A stretch of 64,000 bases of DNA from CAZHCA01 sp964530825 (GTDB lineage Bacteria; Bacteroidota; Bacteroidia; Chitinophagales; Saprospiraceae). The notes under the pieces are model-generated. The model did not search any database and was not told the DNA's origin. It saw only the letters and a program-made list of their open reading frames with translations. The translations under genes and the position numbers were made by a program. The stretch covers positions 106,754 to 170,753 of the forward strand of contig CAZHCA010000008.1 of assembly GCA_964530825.1 (NCBI GenBank). The letters are read 5' to 3'. Positions 33,526 through 43,046 of this stretch are shown piece after piece. Numbering within the stretch: position 1 is the stretch's first letter; the number at the start of each line of letters is the position of its first letter.

Positions 33526-35463
33526 ATGTGCGGTATAGTCGGCGTAATACATAAGGATAACTATCCTATACCACTAAATCGGTTGTGCTCCATGGCCGAC
33601 CGCATCCATCATCGCGGACCTGATGATGAGGGGTACCTTATCGAAGGGCGGGTAGGATTTTACCACAAGCGTCTGTCAATCATTGATATTAGTGGTGGCC
33701 ACCAGCCGATGAGCGATGGACCGCTGACGATCATTTTCAATGGTGAAATCTACAATTACCTGGAGTTGCGCCAGGAATTGGTACAGCAGGGCTACCAATT
33801 TCGCACCCATTCCGACACCGAGGTGATATTAAAAGCTTACCAAGCCTACGGCAAGGACGCTATTGCGAGGCTCAATGGTATGTTTGCCTTTTTGCTGTAT
33901 GATCGCGACCAGCAAGAAGTCATTGCCGCCCGCGATCATTTTGGCATCAAACCGTTGTATTTTTTTAGAGACCGGGACAAGACTGTCTTTGCTTCGGAAA
34001 TAAAAGCCATTTTGGCACATCCGGAGGTAGCGGCTGTGCCCAACTTCTCCGCCCTGCAACAATATCTGACCTTTCAGTTCGTATTGGCCGAGCAAACCCT
34101 TTTTGACGGTGTGGAGAAAGTACTCCCTGGCCATTACCTAGTTTTCCATCTCCGGGAATATAGCTATCGGACGGTCAAGTATTGGGAGCCGGGCTTTAAA
34201 GTCGACCGCCACCATACGGAAGACTTTTTCGTTTACGAGCTGCAACGCCTGCTGGAGGATACCGTAAAGATCCAACTGCGAAGCGACGTACCGCTGGGCG
34301 CATACCTGAGCGGAGGCATGGATTCCAGCATTGTGACCCTACTGGCTGCTCGCCACGGCAGCGCGGCCTTGCAGACCTTCACGGGGGCTTTCCACGAAGG
34401 AAAAGCCTACGATGAGACCCCCTATGCACGTATGGTTGCGGAGCAGGCCGGCGCCCGTATGCACCTGATCTATCCGACCGAAACCGACTTTATTGACCTT
34501 TTACCGAAATTGATCTACCACCTCGATGAGCCGGTAGTCGGGCCGGGGCTTTTCCCGCAATACATGGTTTCCCGCCTGGCTTCCGAACACGTCAAGGTGG
34601 TGCTGGGCGGTCAGGGTGGTGATGAAATTTTCGGAGGCTATACCCGCTACTTGGTCGCTTACCTCGAGCAAGCGCTTAAAGGGGAGATTTACGAGAAGAA
34701 TGATGAGGGCGATCATTTTGTCGGACTGCAGGAGTTGGCACCTTCCTTGCCGGCCTTGCGTCAGTACGTGCCTCTGATGCGGCAATTCTGGAAAAAAGAG
34801 GTGTTCGCTCCGATGGACCGGCGCTATTTCCACCTGATCGATCGCAGCGAGAGTGCGCTGGAATTGTATACCCAAGACTTTCGTCAAGCCTACGACCGGG
34901 AGGCCGTCTTTGGTGCTTTCCAGCGCATTTTCAACCATCCGGACACAACTTCGTACTTCAACAAAATGACCCACTTCGACATGTTTGGCAGCCTGCCTGG
35001 GCTGCTTCAGGTCGAAGATCGGGTCAGCATGGCCGTATCGCTGGAGTCGAGGGTACCCTTGCTCGATCGGCGTATTGTCGACCTGATCGCATCCATGCCC
35101 GCATCGATGAAATTTAGAGGTGGCGAGATGAAGTATATCCTGAAGAAAGCGGCGAAGACGATACTGCCGCCAGCCATTCTGAATCGCACGGATAAAATGG
35201 GTTTTCCGGTGCCTCTGCACCAATGGGCGAAACAGGGCGCCGGCGATTTTATTAAAGACATTTTGTTATCGACCGCCTGTCGGCAGCGCGGCATCTTTGA
35301 TCACCTGCGCATTGAGCAATTGATCGAAAACGAGCGCGCTTTTGGCCGCACCCTGTGGGGTGCGCTTTGCATAGAGTTGTGGTATCAGACTTTTATTGAT
35401 AGCCAGGAAGCAGCGACCGGGAACGGTAGCCATCATTCCTATTTTAAATCTACGGACGTATGA
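33526..35463 (+). CDS. asnB: Glutamine-dependent asparagine synthetase-family amidotransferase
   Basis: A 645-residue class II glutamine amidotransferase. The mature N-terminus would expose Cys2 (MCGIVGVIH), the nucleophile that takes ammonia from glutamine. RLSIIDISGGHQPM and FNGEIYNYLELR belong to that domain, and S262-GGMDSS-268 is the PP-loop of the synthetase domain that activates a carboxylate with ATP. In a polysaccharide locus such AsnB-like enzymes often amidate uronic acids of the polymer (compare WbpS of Pseudomonas O-antigen) rather than make free asparagine; that is my inference here. It overlaps the dehydrogenase gene by four bases, whose product would supply a uronic-acid nucleotide sugar. 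Confidence 0.92.
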   Translation: MCGIVGVIHKDNYPIPLNRLCSMADRIHHRGPDDEGYLIEGRVGFYHKRLSIIDISGGHQPMSDGPLTIIFNGEIYNYLELRQELVQQGYQFRTHSDTEVILKAYQAYGKDAIARLNGMFAFLLYDRDQQEVIAARDHFGIKPLYFFRDRDKTVFASEIKAILAHPEVAAVPNFSALQQYLTFQFVLAEQTLFDGVEKVLPGHYLVFHLREYSYRTVKYWEPGFKVDRHHTEDFFVYELQRLLEDTVKIQLRSDVPLGAYLSGGMDSSIVTLLAARHGSAALQTFTGAFHEGKAYDETPYARMVAEQAGARMHLIYPTETDFIDLLPKLIYHLDEPVVGPGLFPQYMVSRLASEHVKVVLGGQGGDEIFGGYTRYLVAYLEQALKGEIYEKNDEGDHFVGLQELAPSLPALRQYVPLMRQFWKKEVFAPMDRRYFHLIDRSESALELYTQDFRQAYDREAVFGAFQRIFNHPDTTSYFNKMTHFDMFGSLPGLLQVEDRVSMAVSLESRVPLLDRRIVDLIASMPASMKFRGGEMKYILKKAAKTILPPAILNRTDKMGFPVPLHQWAKQGAGDFIKDILLSTACRQRGIFDHLRIEQLIENERAFGRTLWGALCIELWYQTFIDSQEAATGNGSHHSYFKSTDV

Positions 35464-37196
35464 AAATCCAACTGAACCCAAACCGCGAATTAGACTGGAA
35501 AGTAGAAAAAATTGCGGTTATCGGCCCCGGTATTGTGGGCATGCCCATGGCAGCATTACTCGCCAATGCCCGGATCAAAATCGGGCAGGACGATCCTGCT
35601 AAGGTCGTCGTCGTACAGCGCAACTCGGTCAACTCCGGCTGGAAGGTCAATGCCATTAACAACGGCCAATCGGTGATTGGTGGCATTGAGCCCGGCCTGA
35701 ACGACATTGTAGAGGAGACCGTGCGCGAGGGTATTCTTTCCGCGACCCACGACTATCAGCATCTCTCCGATGCGGATATGATCCTCGTTTGTGTACAAAC
35801 GGATAAGAAGGGGCTGGAACCGGATTACGGCCCGATGTTCGGCGCCCTGACGACCCTGGCCGAGGCATTAAAAAAGAAACCGACCCACAAGGTTCCGGTT
35901 ATTGTATTTGAGTCGACCCTGGCGCCTTCCTCCATGACCACGGTCATGCGGGCGCACTTCGAAAAATTCGGCTTGGTAGAAGGAGAGGATATCTTGTTAG
36001 GTAATAGCCCCAACCGCGTCATGCCGGGCCGCCTGGTCGAACGCGTAACGCAATCGGATAAATTGGTGGCCGGTCTGCACCCTGAGACCCCCCGCATGAT
36101 TGAGGCCGTATACCAGCACATCGTTACGGAGGGAACCCTCTTGCTGTCCAACAGTATGACGGCCGAAGTAACCAAGACGCTGGAGAACGCCTACCGCGAT
36201 GTGCGCATCGCCTACTCCAGCGAGATCGTCCGCTATTGCGATGAGCACGATATCGATTTCTATGCTGTTCGCGACCAGGTCAATGAACGGCTAGCGCAGA
36301 CCGATGAGGCTTCGAAAGACCCGAACGCTGTACCGAGCGGTGGCATTCTGGTGCCCATGGTTGGGGTAGGGGGGCACTGCCTGCCTAAGGACGGTATCCT
36401 GCTATGGTGGCGCGGTCTTCAGAAGGGCCTGGATACCAGTAAAAGCCTGATCCTGAAATCGCGAACAATCAACGACGAGTCCCCCGCCGAAACGATTAAA
36501 CTGGCCGAGCGCCGGTTCGGACCAATAGACGGGAAAAAAGTAGCCGTACTGGGTACTGCCTACCGCTTCAACTCGGAGGATACCCGCAACTCGCCCTCGA
36601 TTGTATTAGCGCAAGAGCTCGTTGCTAAAAATTGTACCGTCACCTTGCACGACCCCTACGTAAAACCCGATGATCAGAACCTGATCAAATTCGGGATGAC
36701 CGAGCGCTTCACCAATAATCTGGAGCAGGCGGTAGCCGATGCCGATTACATTTTCTTCGGCACTGGTCATAAGATGTATATGGACGAAGTCGCGGATATT
36801 CTGGCTAAGGCACCGCACCTGCAAGGGGTTATCGACGCCGCTAATCTTTATGACCGATCAACGGTCGAAAAGTTGGGCCAGGATTACGTAGGAATCGGAC
36901 GGGGCCGGCAAGCTCCCCTGCCGGAATTTGTCGATTTCGTTTACCAAGGCTTTCAGGCCATGGAAAAAGGCTTGGCTAACGAAGTCCATGCGTTAGTAGC
37001 CTTTCTCAATGACCACTACGTTACCGAAGACTTTAACCGGGTTCGTTTCAGCGAAGTTCAGCGGTTGGGTGCTAGCTGCAACACAGGCTGCGTCATCGTA
37101 GACTACGGCCCGGTGGAACAACTTCCACATTTCCAGGGCTTTTATTCTCGTCTGGCGGCATGTGCGCATCAGCAATACGCATGGGCTGCAGGCTAG
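35460..37196 (+). CDS. UDP-sugar 6-dehydrogenase family protein with C-terminal extension
   Basis: A 578-residue NAD-dependent nucleotide-sugar dehydrogenase. The Rossmann motif IAVIGPGIVGMPMAALL is at the start, FESTLAPSSMTTVM lies in the first domain, Cys307 in GVGGHCLPKDG is the catalytic thiol, and VAVLGTAYRFNSEDTRNSPS begins the C-terminal UDP-binding domain. It resembles the UDP-N-acetyl-mannosamine/glucosamine dehydrogenase branch (WecC/WbpA) more than UDP-glucose dehydrogenase. About 100 extra residues follow the normal end (from near 475: GRGRQAPLPEFVDFVYQGF to the stop), with two cysteines in ASCNTGCVIVDYG; I do not recognise this part. Its product would be a UDP-uronic acid for the polymer. 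Confidence 0.9.
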   Translation: MKIQLNPNRELDWKVEKIAVIGPGIVGMPMAALLANARIKIGQDDPAKVVVVQRNSVNSGWKVNAINNGQSVIGGIEPGLNDIVEETVREGILSATHDYQHLSDADMILVCVQTDKKGLEPDYGPMFGALTTLAEALKKKPTHKVPVIVFESTLAPSSMTTVMRAHFEKFGLVEGEDILLGNSPNRVMPGRLVERVTQSDKLVAGLHPETPRMIEAVYQHIVTEGTLLLSNSMTAEVTKTLENAYRDVRIAYSSEIVRYCDEHDIDFYAVRDQVNERLAQTDEASKDPNAVPSGGILVPMVGVGGHCLPKDGILLWWRGLQKGLDTSKSLILKSRTINDESPAETIKLAERRFGPIDGKKVAVLGTAYRFNSEDTRNSPSIVLAQELVAKNCTVTLHDPYVKPDDQNLIKFGMTERFTNNLEQAVADADYIFFGTGHKMYMDEVADILAKAPHLQGVIDAANLYDRSTVEKLGQDYVGIGRGRQAPLPEFVDFVYQGFQAMEKGLANEVHALVAFLNDHYVTEDFNRVRFSEVQRLGASCNTGCVIVDYGPVEQLPHFQGFYSRLAACAHQQYAWAAG

Positions 37197-37225
37197 CCTG
37201 ATCCCTCACGCAAAATTGAAATACT

Positions 37226-38572
37226 ATGAACAATCCTAACTCCAAACACTGGGGGATAGTCGGTGGCGGTATGCTCGGCATGTATATCGCCCACCGGTTG
37301 CGCCAGCGCGGCGATCGCGTGACATTATTAGAAGCCGGTCCCAGCCTGGGCGGTCTGACCAGTACGTGGCAAATGGGACCCAATCAGTGGGATAAGTTTT
37401 ACCATGTCATATTACTTTCCGATACCACCCTGCGCACTTTGCTCGAAGAATTGGAGCTGCAAGACCGCATGGAATGGGTTGAAACCAAAACCGGGTTTTA
37501 CACCGACGGCAAGCTCCACTCGATGTCGAACAGTCTGGAGTTTTTACAATTTCCGCCACTGTCCTTGGTGGATAAGTTTAGGCTAGGATTCACCATTTTT
37601 TATGCTTCCAAAATTAAAAACTGGAAGAAGCTGGAAAAGATCCACGTGGCCGACTGGCTGCAGCGATTGTCGGGAAAAAACACTTTCGAGAAAATCTGGC
37701 TACCTCTACTGCGTGCTAAACTGGGCGAGCACTACCGCGACACCTCGGCTGCTTTCATCTGGTCGACCATCCAGCGCATGTATGCGGCGCGGCGGACCGG
37801 ACTGAAGAAGGAGATGTTCGGTTACGTACGGGGCGGTTACGCCACGATTCTGGACCGTTTCGCGCAACATCTGGAGGCTGCTGGCGTTGGGGTGAAAACC
37901 AACTTTCGAGCTGCTAAAATCCGGGCATTGGATACCGGCGGCGTTGCCGTAACGAGTAGGGAGGGTGGCGAAGTGATGTTCGACGAAGTTATCTGTACCG
38001 TACCCTCTAGCATTGCCGCTTCTATTTGTGCGGGGTTGGGCGAAGCGGAGCAGCGCCGGCACGAGCAAATCCGCTATCTCGGTGTTGTTTGCGCCTCCTT
38101 ACTGCTTAAAAAGTCCCTGTCGCCCTATTATGTTACCAATGTGACCGATCAGACGCCTTTTACCGGAATCATAGAAATGACGAATATGGTCGATCCATCT
38201 TTTTTTGGCGGCCACCATCTCCTTTATCTGCCCAAATATGAGCGTAAAGACCATCCGGTATTCGGCATGTCGACCGAAGAAATCAAAGCGGAGTTTTGGT
38301 CTACCCTTTTGCGTATGTATCCCCAACTGGACGAATCGGATCTAGTCGATTTTCAAGTCGCCCGGGCGCCGAATGTATTTGCGCTCTCCACCCTGGGTTA
38401 TTCCGATAGTCTGCCGCCCGTAACGACACAAATCCCCGGCGTGCATATTCTCAACTCTGCCCATATTATTAATGGAACCCTGAATGTAAATGAAACCTTA
38501 CAGGTGGTCGATCGCGAGCTGCCTCAATTGCTGGAGCGCGCCGGCTCATCTGCCAAAGCTTTTGCCTTATGA
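37226..38572 (+). CDS. FAD-dependent amine-oxidase-like oxidoreductase
   Basis: A 448-residue flavoprotein. The dinucleotide fold motif is WGIVGGGMLGMYIAHRL (GxGxxG at 11-16), followed by TLLEAGPSLGGLTSTW, the protoporphyrinogen-oxidase / UDP-galactopyranose-mutase style of FAD site. The C-terminal end has the second FAD segment in GVHILNSAHIINGTLNVNETL. Similar genes lie next to glycosyltransferases and deacetylases in many Bacteroidota polysaccharide loci; the true substrate is unknown. It could work on a lipid-linked sugar together with the deacetylase gene, which it overlaps by four bases. Confidence 0.82.
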   Translation: MNNPNSKHWGIVGGGMLGMYIAHRLRQRGDRVTLLEAGPSLGGLTSTWQMGPNQWDKFYHVILLSDTTLRTLLEELELQDRMEWVETKTGFYTDGKLHSMSNSLEFLQFPPLSLVDKFRLGFTIFYASKIKNWKKLEKIHVADWLQRLSGKNTFEKIWLPLLRAKLGEHYRDTSAAFIWSTIQRMYAARRTGLKKEMFGYVRGGYATILDRFAQHLEAAGVGVKTNFRAAKIRALDTGGVAVTSREGGEVMFDEVICTVPSSIAASICAGLGEAEQRRHEQIRYLGVVCASLLLKKSLSPYYVTNVTDQTPFTGIIEMTNMVDPSFFGGHHLLYLPKYERKDHPVFGMSTEEIKAEFWSTLLRMYPQLDESDLVDFQVARAPNVFALSTLGYSDSLPPVTTQIPGVHILNSAHIINGTLNVNETLQVVDRELPQLLERAGSSAKAFAL

Positions 38573-39561
38573 AGAAGCGACCCTTAGCGAGCGTTTCGCT
38601 CGATCTAGACAACCAGTGGACCTATATGAAAATCCACGGTGATGCGGGGTGGGAGTCTTTCCCATCCTACCTCAGTACTTTTGTGCCCCACGTGCTGAAT
38701 GCGCTGGACCAACTCGATCTGAAGATTACGTTTTTCATCGTAGGGCAGGATGCCGTCAGGGACGAAAATATCCCCTTCCTGCAGGAGATTGTGCGGCGCG
38801 GCCACGAACTGGGCAACCACTCCTTTCGGCACGAATCCTGGCTGCAGCAATACAGCCGGGAGGAACTGGTTGAGGAACTCGCTCGCACCGAAGTAGCCAT
38901 TGAGGCAGCAACCGGAAAGCACACTACCGGTTTTCGGGGCCCCGGATTCAGTTGGAGCCCCACCCTGTTAGAGGTGCTAGAAGCGCGCGGTTATCAATAC
39001 GACGCTTCCACCCTGCCAACCTACTTAGGTCCTATTGCGCGAAAGTATTACTTCTGGACTGCCAAACTAAGCAAAGAAGAACGGGAGACCCGCAAACACC
39101 TGTTCGGCACTTTCCAAGACGGCCTGCGACCCGTAAAACCCTATTACTGGGAGCTGCCCAACGGCAAAGAATTGCTCGAATTGCCCGTCACCACCATACC
39201 GGTAATCAAGACGCCTTTTCACTTTAGTTACCTGCTTTTCCTAAGTGGATTCTCTACCGCCCTAATGGACCTTTACCTGAATACCGCCATACGAGCCTGT
39301 AAAACTACCGGGACGCAACCTTCCTATTTATTGCATCCGCTGGATTTGATCGGGGGCGACCAAGTGCCCGCTCTGAAGTTTTTCCCCGGCATGCAAATAT
39401 CGAGCGACCGCAAGATTGAAGTCTTCTTACGCGCCATGAATAAGTTGAAAAAGCATTTTGAGCTAGTCGATATGGATACGCACGTAAAAGCCATTCAAAA
39501 GCAAAAGGTCACACGTCGAAAATTGGAAACACCAACCGCCAGGCAACTGGCAACTTCTTAG
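38569..39561 (+). CDS. Polysaccharide deacetylase (NodB-like)
   Basis: A 330-residue carbohydrate esterase family 4-like protein. Motif 1 is SLDLDNQW, giving the acidic pair that binds metal, and motif 2 is GNHSFRHESW with two His residues of the zinc site. The arginine motif is GFRGPGFSWSP. No signal peptide is visible, so it would act on a cytoplasmic nucleotide- or lipid-linked sugar, not on the finished polymer. It lies between the flavoprotein and a GT2 gene and overlaps the former by four bases. A free amino group on the polymer would be the result. Confidence 0.9.
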   Translation: MKKRPLASVSLDLDNQWTYMKIHGDAGWESFPSYLSTFVPHVLNALDQLDLKITFFIVGQDAVRDENIPFLQEIVRRGHELGNHSFRHESWLQQYSREELVEELARTEVAIEAATGKHTTGFRGPGFSWSPTLLEVLEARGYQYDASTLPTYLGPIARKYYFWTAKLSKEERETRKHLFGTFQDGLRPVKPYYWELPNGKELLELPVTTIPVIKTPFHFSYLLFLSGFSTALMDLYLNTAIRACKTTGTQPSYLLHPLDLIGGDQVPALKFFPGMQISSDRKIEVFLRAMNKLKKHFELVDMDTHVKAIQKQKVTRRKLETPTARQLATS

Positions 39562-39586
39562 ACCCCCATTAATCAACCAAAAAGCT

Positions 39587-40678
39587 ATGAATACCGTAAC
39601 AAAACAATACCGAGAAAGCATTTCGAGTCAGACAGGCCTCCATACGGATCAACCCCCGAAGGTGAAAGCACTGGTAACGGTGATCACACCTGCCTACAAC
39701 GAAGCCGCTATTATTGAAGACAATATTGGTAGGTTGCGCGATTATTTGCACAACCTAAAAGACCAATATGATTGGGAGCTGCTCATTGTCAATGACGGTA
39801 GCAAGGATGAAACAGGCGAATTGGCCGATGCACTAGCTGACCGGTACGAAGAGGTGCGCGTCATCCATCACCGCGTGAACCGCAATCTTGGTTGTGCGCT
39901 ACAAACGGGTTTTCAACGATCAAAGGGCGATTACGTTATCGTGATGGATTTGGATCTGACCTACGCAGAAGACCATATTGAGCAACTGATGGAGGCCATA
40001 GTGGAAACGGATGCCGACATGGTGATTGCTTCACCTTACATGCCGGGGGGTAAGAATACGGCGGTACCGACCCATCGACTGCTATTGAGTCGTGTAGTGA
40101 ATTATTTGATGCGGATCATGTCGCCAAAGAAAATCTATACTTTCACCGGCATGGTTAGGGCGTACAAGGGCAATTTCGTGCGCCAACTCAACCTCAAGTC
40201 CGGCACCTACGCCATTAATCCGGAAATCATTCATAAAGCAATTATTCTGCGGGCCCGCATTGAAGAAATTCCGGCCCACCTGGATTGGACGGGCCAGGAT
40301 ACTTCTGGTCGTACTTCGGGGATAAAAATTTTCAAAGGCATCATCAACGGATTGATGTCCAGCTTTATCTTTCGGCCTTATTTTTTCTTTATGAGCGTCG
40401 GAGGGGTTTTATTGCTGATTTCCCTTTATCTAATCGCTTGGATTTTCATTCATACCTTTACCATTCTGCCAGAACTACCAGCGAACGTTACCGGTTGGGA
40501 GGACCGTTTCAGCGCGGCGGTGGCCGAGGTTTTCCGAACCCGTCCGCATGCCTTTTTAGTGGGCGGCGTTGCTCTGATTGTCGCTTTCCAGTTCCTGGGG
40601 ATCGGCTTCTTATCCTTGCAAAGCAAGCGCTACTTTGACGAACTCTTCCATATTAATTCTAGGTTGATCCGCCGTTAA
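39587..40678 (+). CDS. GT2 glycosyltransferase, polyprenyl-phosphate sugar transferase type
   Basis: A 363-residue GT-A enzyme. VTVITPAYNEAAIIEDNI opens the fold, LLIVNDGSKDETGE binds the nucleotide and MDLDLTYAEDHI holds the DxD-like metal site. Two membrane helices at the C-terminus (about 265-288 and 325-345) anchor it. This layout is that of dolichyl/undecaprenyl-phosphate mannosyl- or glucosyl-transferases, which pass a sugar to a lipid carrier. The ArnT-like protein encoded two genes downstream could then use the lipid-linked sugar on the outer face. The next gene starts two bases after its stop. Confidence 0.9.
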   Translation: MNTVTKQYRESISSQTGLHTDQPPKVKALVTVITPAYNEAAIIEDNIGRLRDYLHNLKDQYDWELLIVNDGSKDETGELADALADRYEEVRVIHHRVNRNLGCALQTGFQRSKGDYVIVMDLDLTYAEDHIEQLMEAIVETDADMVIASPYMPGGKNTAVPTHRLLLSRVVNYLMRIMSPKKIYTFTGMVRAYKGNFVRQLNLKSGTYAINPEIIHKAIILRARIEEIPAHLDWTGQDTSGRTSGIKIFKGIINGLMSSFIFRPYFFFMSVGGVLLLISLYLIAWIFIHTFTILPELPANVTGWEDRFSAAVAEVFRTRPHAFLVGGVALIVAFQFLGIGFLSLQSKRYFDELFHINSRLIRR

Positions 40679-40679
40679 G

Positions 40680-41597
40680 ATGTTTAATCCTACTTCCAAT
40701 CCGGATGAGGCTGCCGTGCGGCCCTTATTCCATTGCCGTCGGTGCCGGCTAGATCGACAGATCGACGAAAAATTCGAAGTGAATGGTCTTCCCATCTATC
40801 GTTGCCGGCAATGCACCCACGAGTTCACCCAACTCCCTGCCTCTGGCGCGCACGTAGCTAAGATTTATGACGACAGTTACTTCCAAGCGGGGCACCATGC
40901 TGGTTATACTAATTACTTCGCCGAAAAAGACTTATTGATCGAGCGTGGTAAGCGCTACAGTCAATTGCTAAAGCGCCACGGATGCCATCCCGACGGGCCT
41001 ATGCTGGACGTGGGGGCGGCAGCCGGGTTCCTGCTTAAGGGATTTGCCGATGATGGTTGGGAAGGCATGGGCTTGGAGCCTAATGCCACCATGGCCGATT
41101 ACGCCCGAAAGGAATTAGGGTTGGATATGCAGTGTGGGCCTATGGAATCGTTTGAACCGGACAGCAAGTTTCATTTGGTGACGATGATCCAAGTGGTTCC
41201 CCACTTTTATAATCTACACCAGGCTTTGGAAAAAATGGCTACCTCAACTGCTCCCGGCGGTTACTGGCTGATCGAAACTTGGAATAAAGATAGTTGGTCG
41301 GCCCGTTTGTTCGGGAAAAACTGGCATGAATACAGTCCGCCCAGCGTGCTGCACTGGTTTTCACCAAAGACCTTAATGAATTTCTGTCAAGACCAAGGTT
41401 TGGAGCGGGTGGCCATGGGGCGGCCATCAAAAAAAATCAGTCTGGGTCACGCCCGAAGCCTGTTAGAGTACAAATACTCGGGGCGCGGTTTAAAAAAACT
41501 TATCCAGGCTGCTTTTAAACCCATACCGGACGACTGGACTATTCCCTACCCGGCAGAAGATTTATTCTGGGTGCTCTTGCAAAAGAAAGACGCCTAG
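40680..41597 (+). CDS. Class I SAM-dependent methyltransferase with N-terminal zinc ribbon
   Basis: A 305-residue protein. The N-terminal zinc ribbon has CRRC...CRQC spacing (FHCRRCRLD and IYRCRQCTHEF). The methyltransferase domain has MLDVGAAAGFLL as motif I and continues to VTMIQVVPHFYN. Such zinc-ribbon methyltransferases in polysaccharide loci methylate a nucleotide-linked or carrier-linked sugar, for example C-methylation in deoxysugar pathways; the exact target is unknown here. It is closely packed with the GT2 gene upstream and followed by a 120-base gap before the membrane glycosyltransferase. Confidence 0.86.
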   Translation: MFNPTSNPDEAAVRPLFHCRRCRLDRQIDEKFEVNGLPIYRCRQCTHEFTQLPASGAHVAKIYDDSYFQAGHHAGYTNYFAEKDLLIERGKRYSQLLKRHGCHPDGPMLDVGAAAGFLLKGFADDGWEGMGLEPNATMADYARKELGLDMQCGPMESFEPDSKFHLVTMIQVVPHFYNLHQALEKMATSTAPGGYWLIETWNKDSWSARLFGKNWHEYSPPSVLHWFSPKTLMNFCQDQGLERVAMGRPSKKISLGHARSLLEYKYSGRGLKKLIQAAFKPIPDDWTIPYPAEDLFWVLLQKKDA

Positions 41598-41717
41598 CAC
41601 AAAAAAAACGTATTCCTTCCGAAGGAAAAACTTATAACACCCGGCAAAGAATAGCATAATTCCGGCGGGTACTGTTGTTTCGTTAGCACCTCATTCCCCT
41701 TTTATAATATTCGAGAT

Positions 41718-43046
41718 ATGCGAAAATTGATTCTATTCATTCCTCTATTGATGGTTTACCTCTTGGTAATCCGCTTCCAGGCCGACAACGAATTTCACGG
41801 CGACGGATACCGTCATTTCGAATATGCACAGCACCTCGTAAAAGGCTATTATACGCAGGCAGACGAACCGAGTCTTATCAACGGTCCTGGTTACCCAATG
41901 TTTTTGGCGCCATTTGTGGGTATGGGCCTGCCCATAAAAACGGCCAAATATGCTAATGCGTTGTTACTTTACTTCTCCGTTGTTGTTTTTTTCGCTACCC
42001 TCATTCTTTCCGTGCCTCATCGTCTTGCATTATTCGCGAGTTACGCCTTGGGATTGTATTTGCCCGTGTTCAAAGACATGGTCAAGCTGCACGCCGAGCC
42101 GTTAGCTTTGCTGCTGATTAGTGGTTTTTTGTTTTTAACCGTAAAATACCTCAACGATCGATCCTTGAAAGCTGGATGGGCGATCGGAGCGGGTTTATTG
42201 TTGGGTTTAATTGCCATGACGAAGATTATTTTCGGTTATGTAATTTTCAGTTTGGTCGTTTTTGCCGGTATTTTTTGGCTCGTTAAGCGCAATTGGGTTA
42301 CCTCCCGCATTCTGTTGATCACGGTTATTGGATTATTGGGAACCCTTCCTTACTTGTTGTATACCTATCAGCTTACGGGGCGTACCTTTTATTGGGGTAC
42401 CAATGGTGGGGAGCAATTATACTGGATGACGAGCCGTAACGAGCACGAATTCGGCAATTGGATCAATCCGTACCGGATAGCAAATGGCGAGTTTCCGGAT
42501 TTAGCGCCGGAGCATTTACCGGTGGTAGAGCGCGCCAGCCAACTTTCGCCTATGGCGAGCAATGATTATTACCTGTCCCAAGCTAAGGCGAATATTGCGG
42601 CCCAACCTAAGGATTACTTACTCAATGTAATGACCAATGGGTTACGCTTATTTTTCGGCTATCCTTATTCGTATCAATATCATACAATGGGCGTGTATGC
42701 TTACTTGTTTTTCAATGGTCCGTTACTTTTGCTCTTATTGGTTAGTTTTATCGCAGGATACTACAACTGGCGGCGAATTCCTCCGGAAGTTTATTTTTTC
42801 GCAGGGATCAGTTTTATCTATCTTGGAGGAACCTTGTTGGTGGCCGCTGTGCCGCGTTATCTCATCCCTGTTGTGCCTATCCTTGGGTATGGCGTAGCGG
42901 TAATTTGCGCCCGTTTCGTACGAATCCGGTGGGATTTTCAATCAGAAAACCGAACTGAAGCATATGAAATTAATGAGCATCGTAGGCGCCCGGCCCCAAT
43001 TTATCAAGTTGGCTCCTTTTTTAAGAGCCATAAGGCAAGATCCTGA
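41718..43046 (+). CDS. Multi-pass membrane glycosyltransferase, GT39/ArnT-like
   Basis: A 442-residue membrane protein with a first helix at the start (LILFIPLLMVYLLVI) and about nine more. The first outside loop has EFHGDGYRHFEYAQHL, a loop in the position of the catalytic acidic loop of GT-C enzymes of the ArnT/PMT kind. Members transfer a sugar from a polyprenyl phosphate donor outside the membrane. The 3' end overlaps the wecB-like gene by 83 bases, an unusually long overlap, so the last 28 residues are encoded by bases that also encode the start of WecB. Confidence 0.75.
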   Translation: MRKLILFIPLLMVYLLVIRFQADNEFHGDGYRHFEYAQHLVKGYYTQADEPSLINGPGYPMFLAPFVGMGLPIKTAKYANALLLYFSVVVFFATLILSVPHRLALFASYALGLYLPVFKDMVKLHAEPLALLLISGFLFLTVKYLNDRSLKAGWAIGAGLLLGLIAMTKIIFGYVIFSLVVFAGIFWLVKRNWVTSRILLITVIGLLGTLPYLLYTYQLTGRTFYWGTNGGEQLYWMTSRNEHEFGNWINPYRIANGEFPDLAPEHLPVVERASQLSPMASNDYYLSQAKANIAAQPKDYLLNVMTNGLRLFFGYPYSYQYHTMGVYAYLFFNGPLLLLLLVSFIAGYYNWRRIPPEVYFFAGISFIYLGGTLLVAAVPRYLIPVVPILGYGVAVICARFVRIRWDFQSENRTEAYEINEHRRRPAPIYQVGSFFKSHKARS

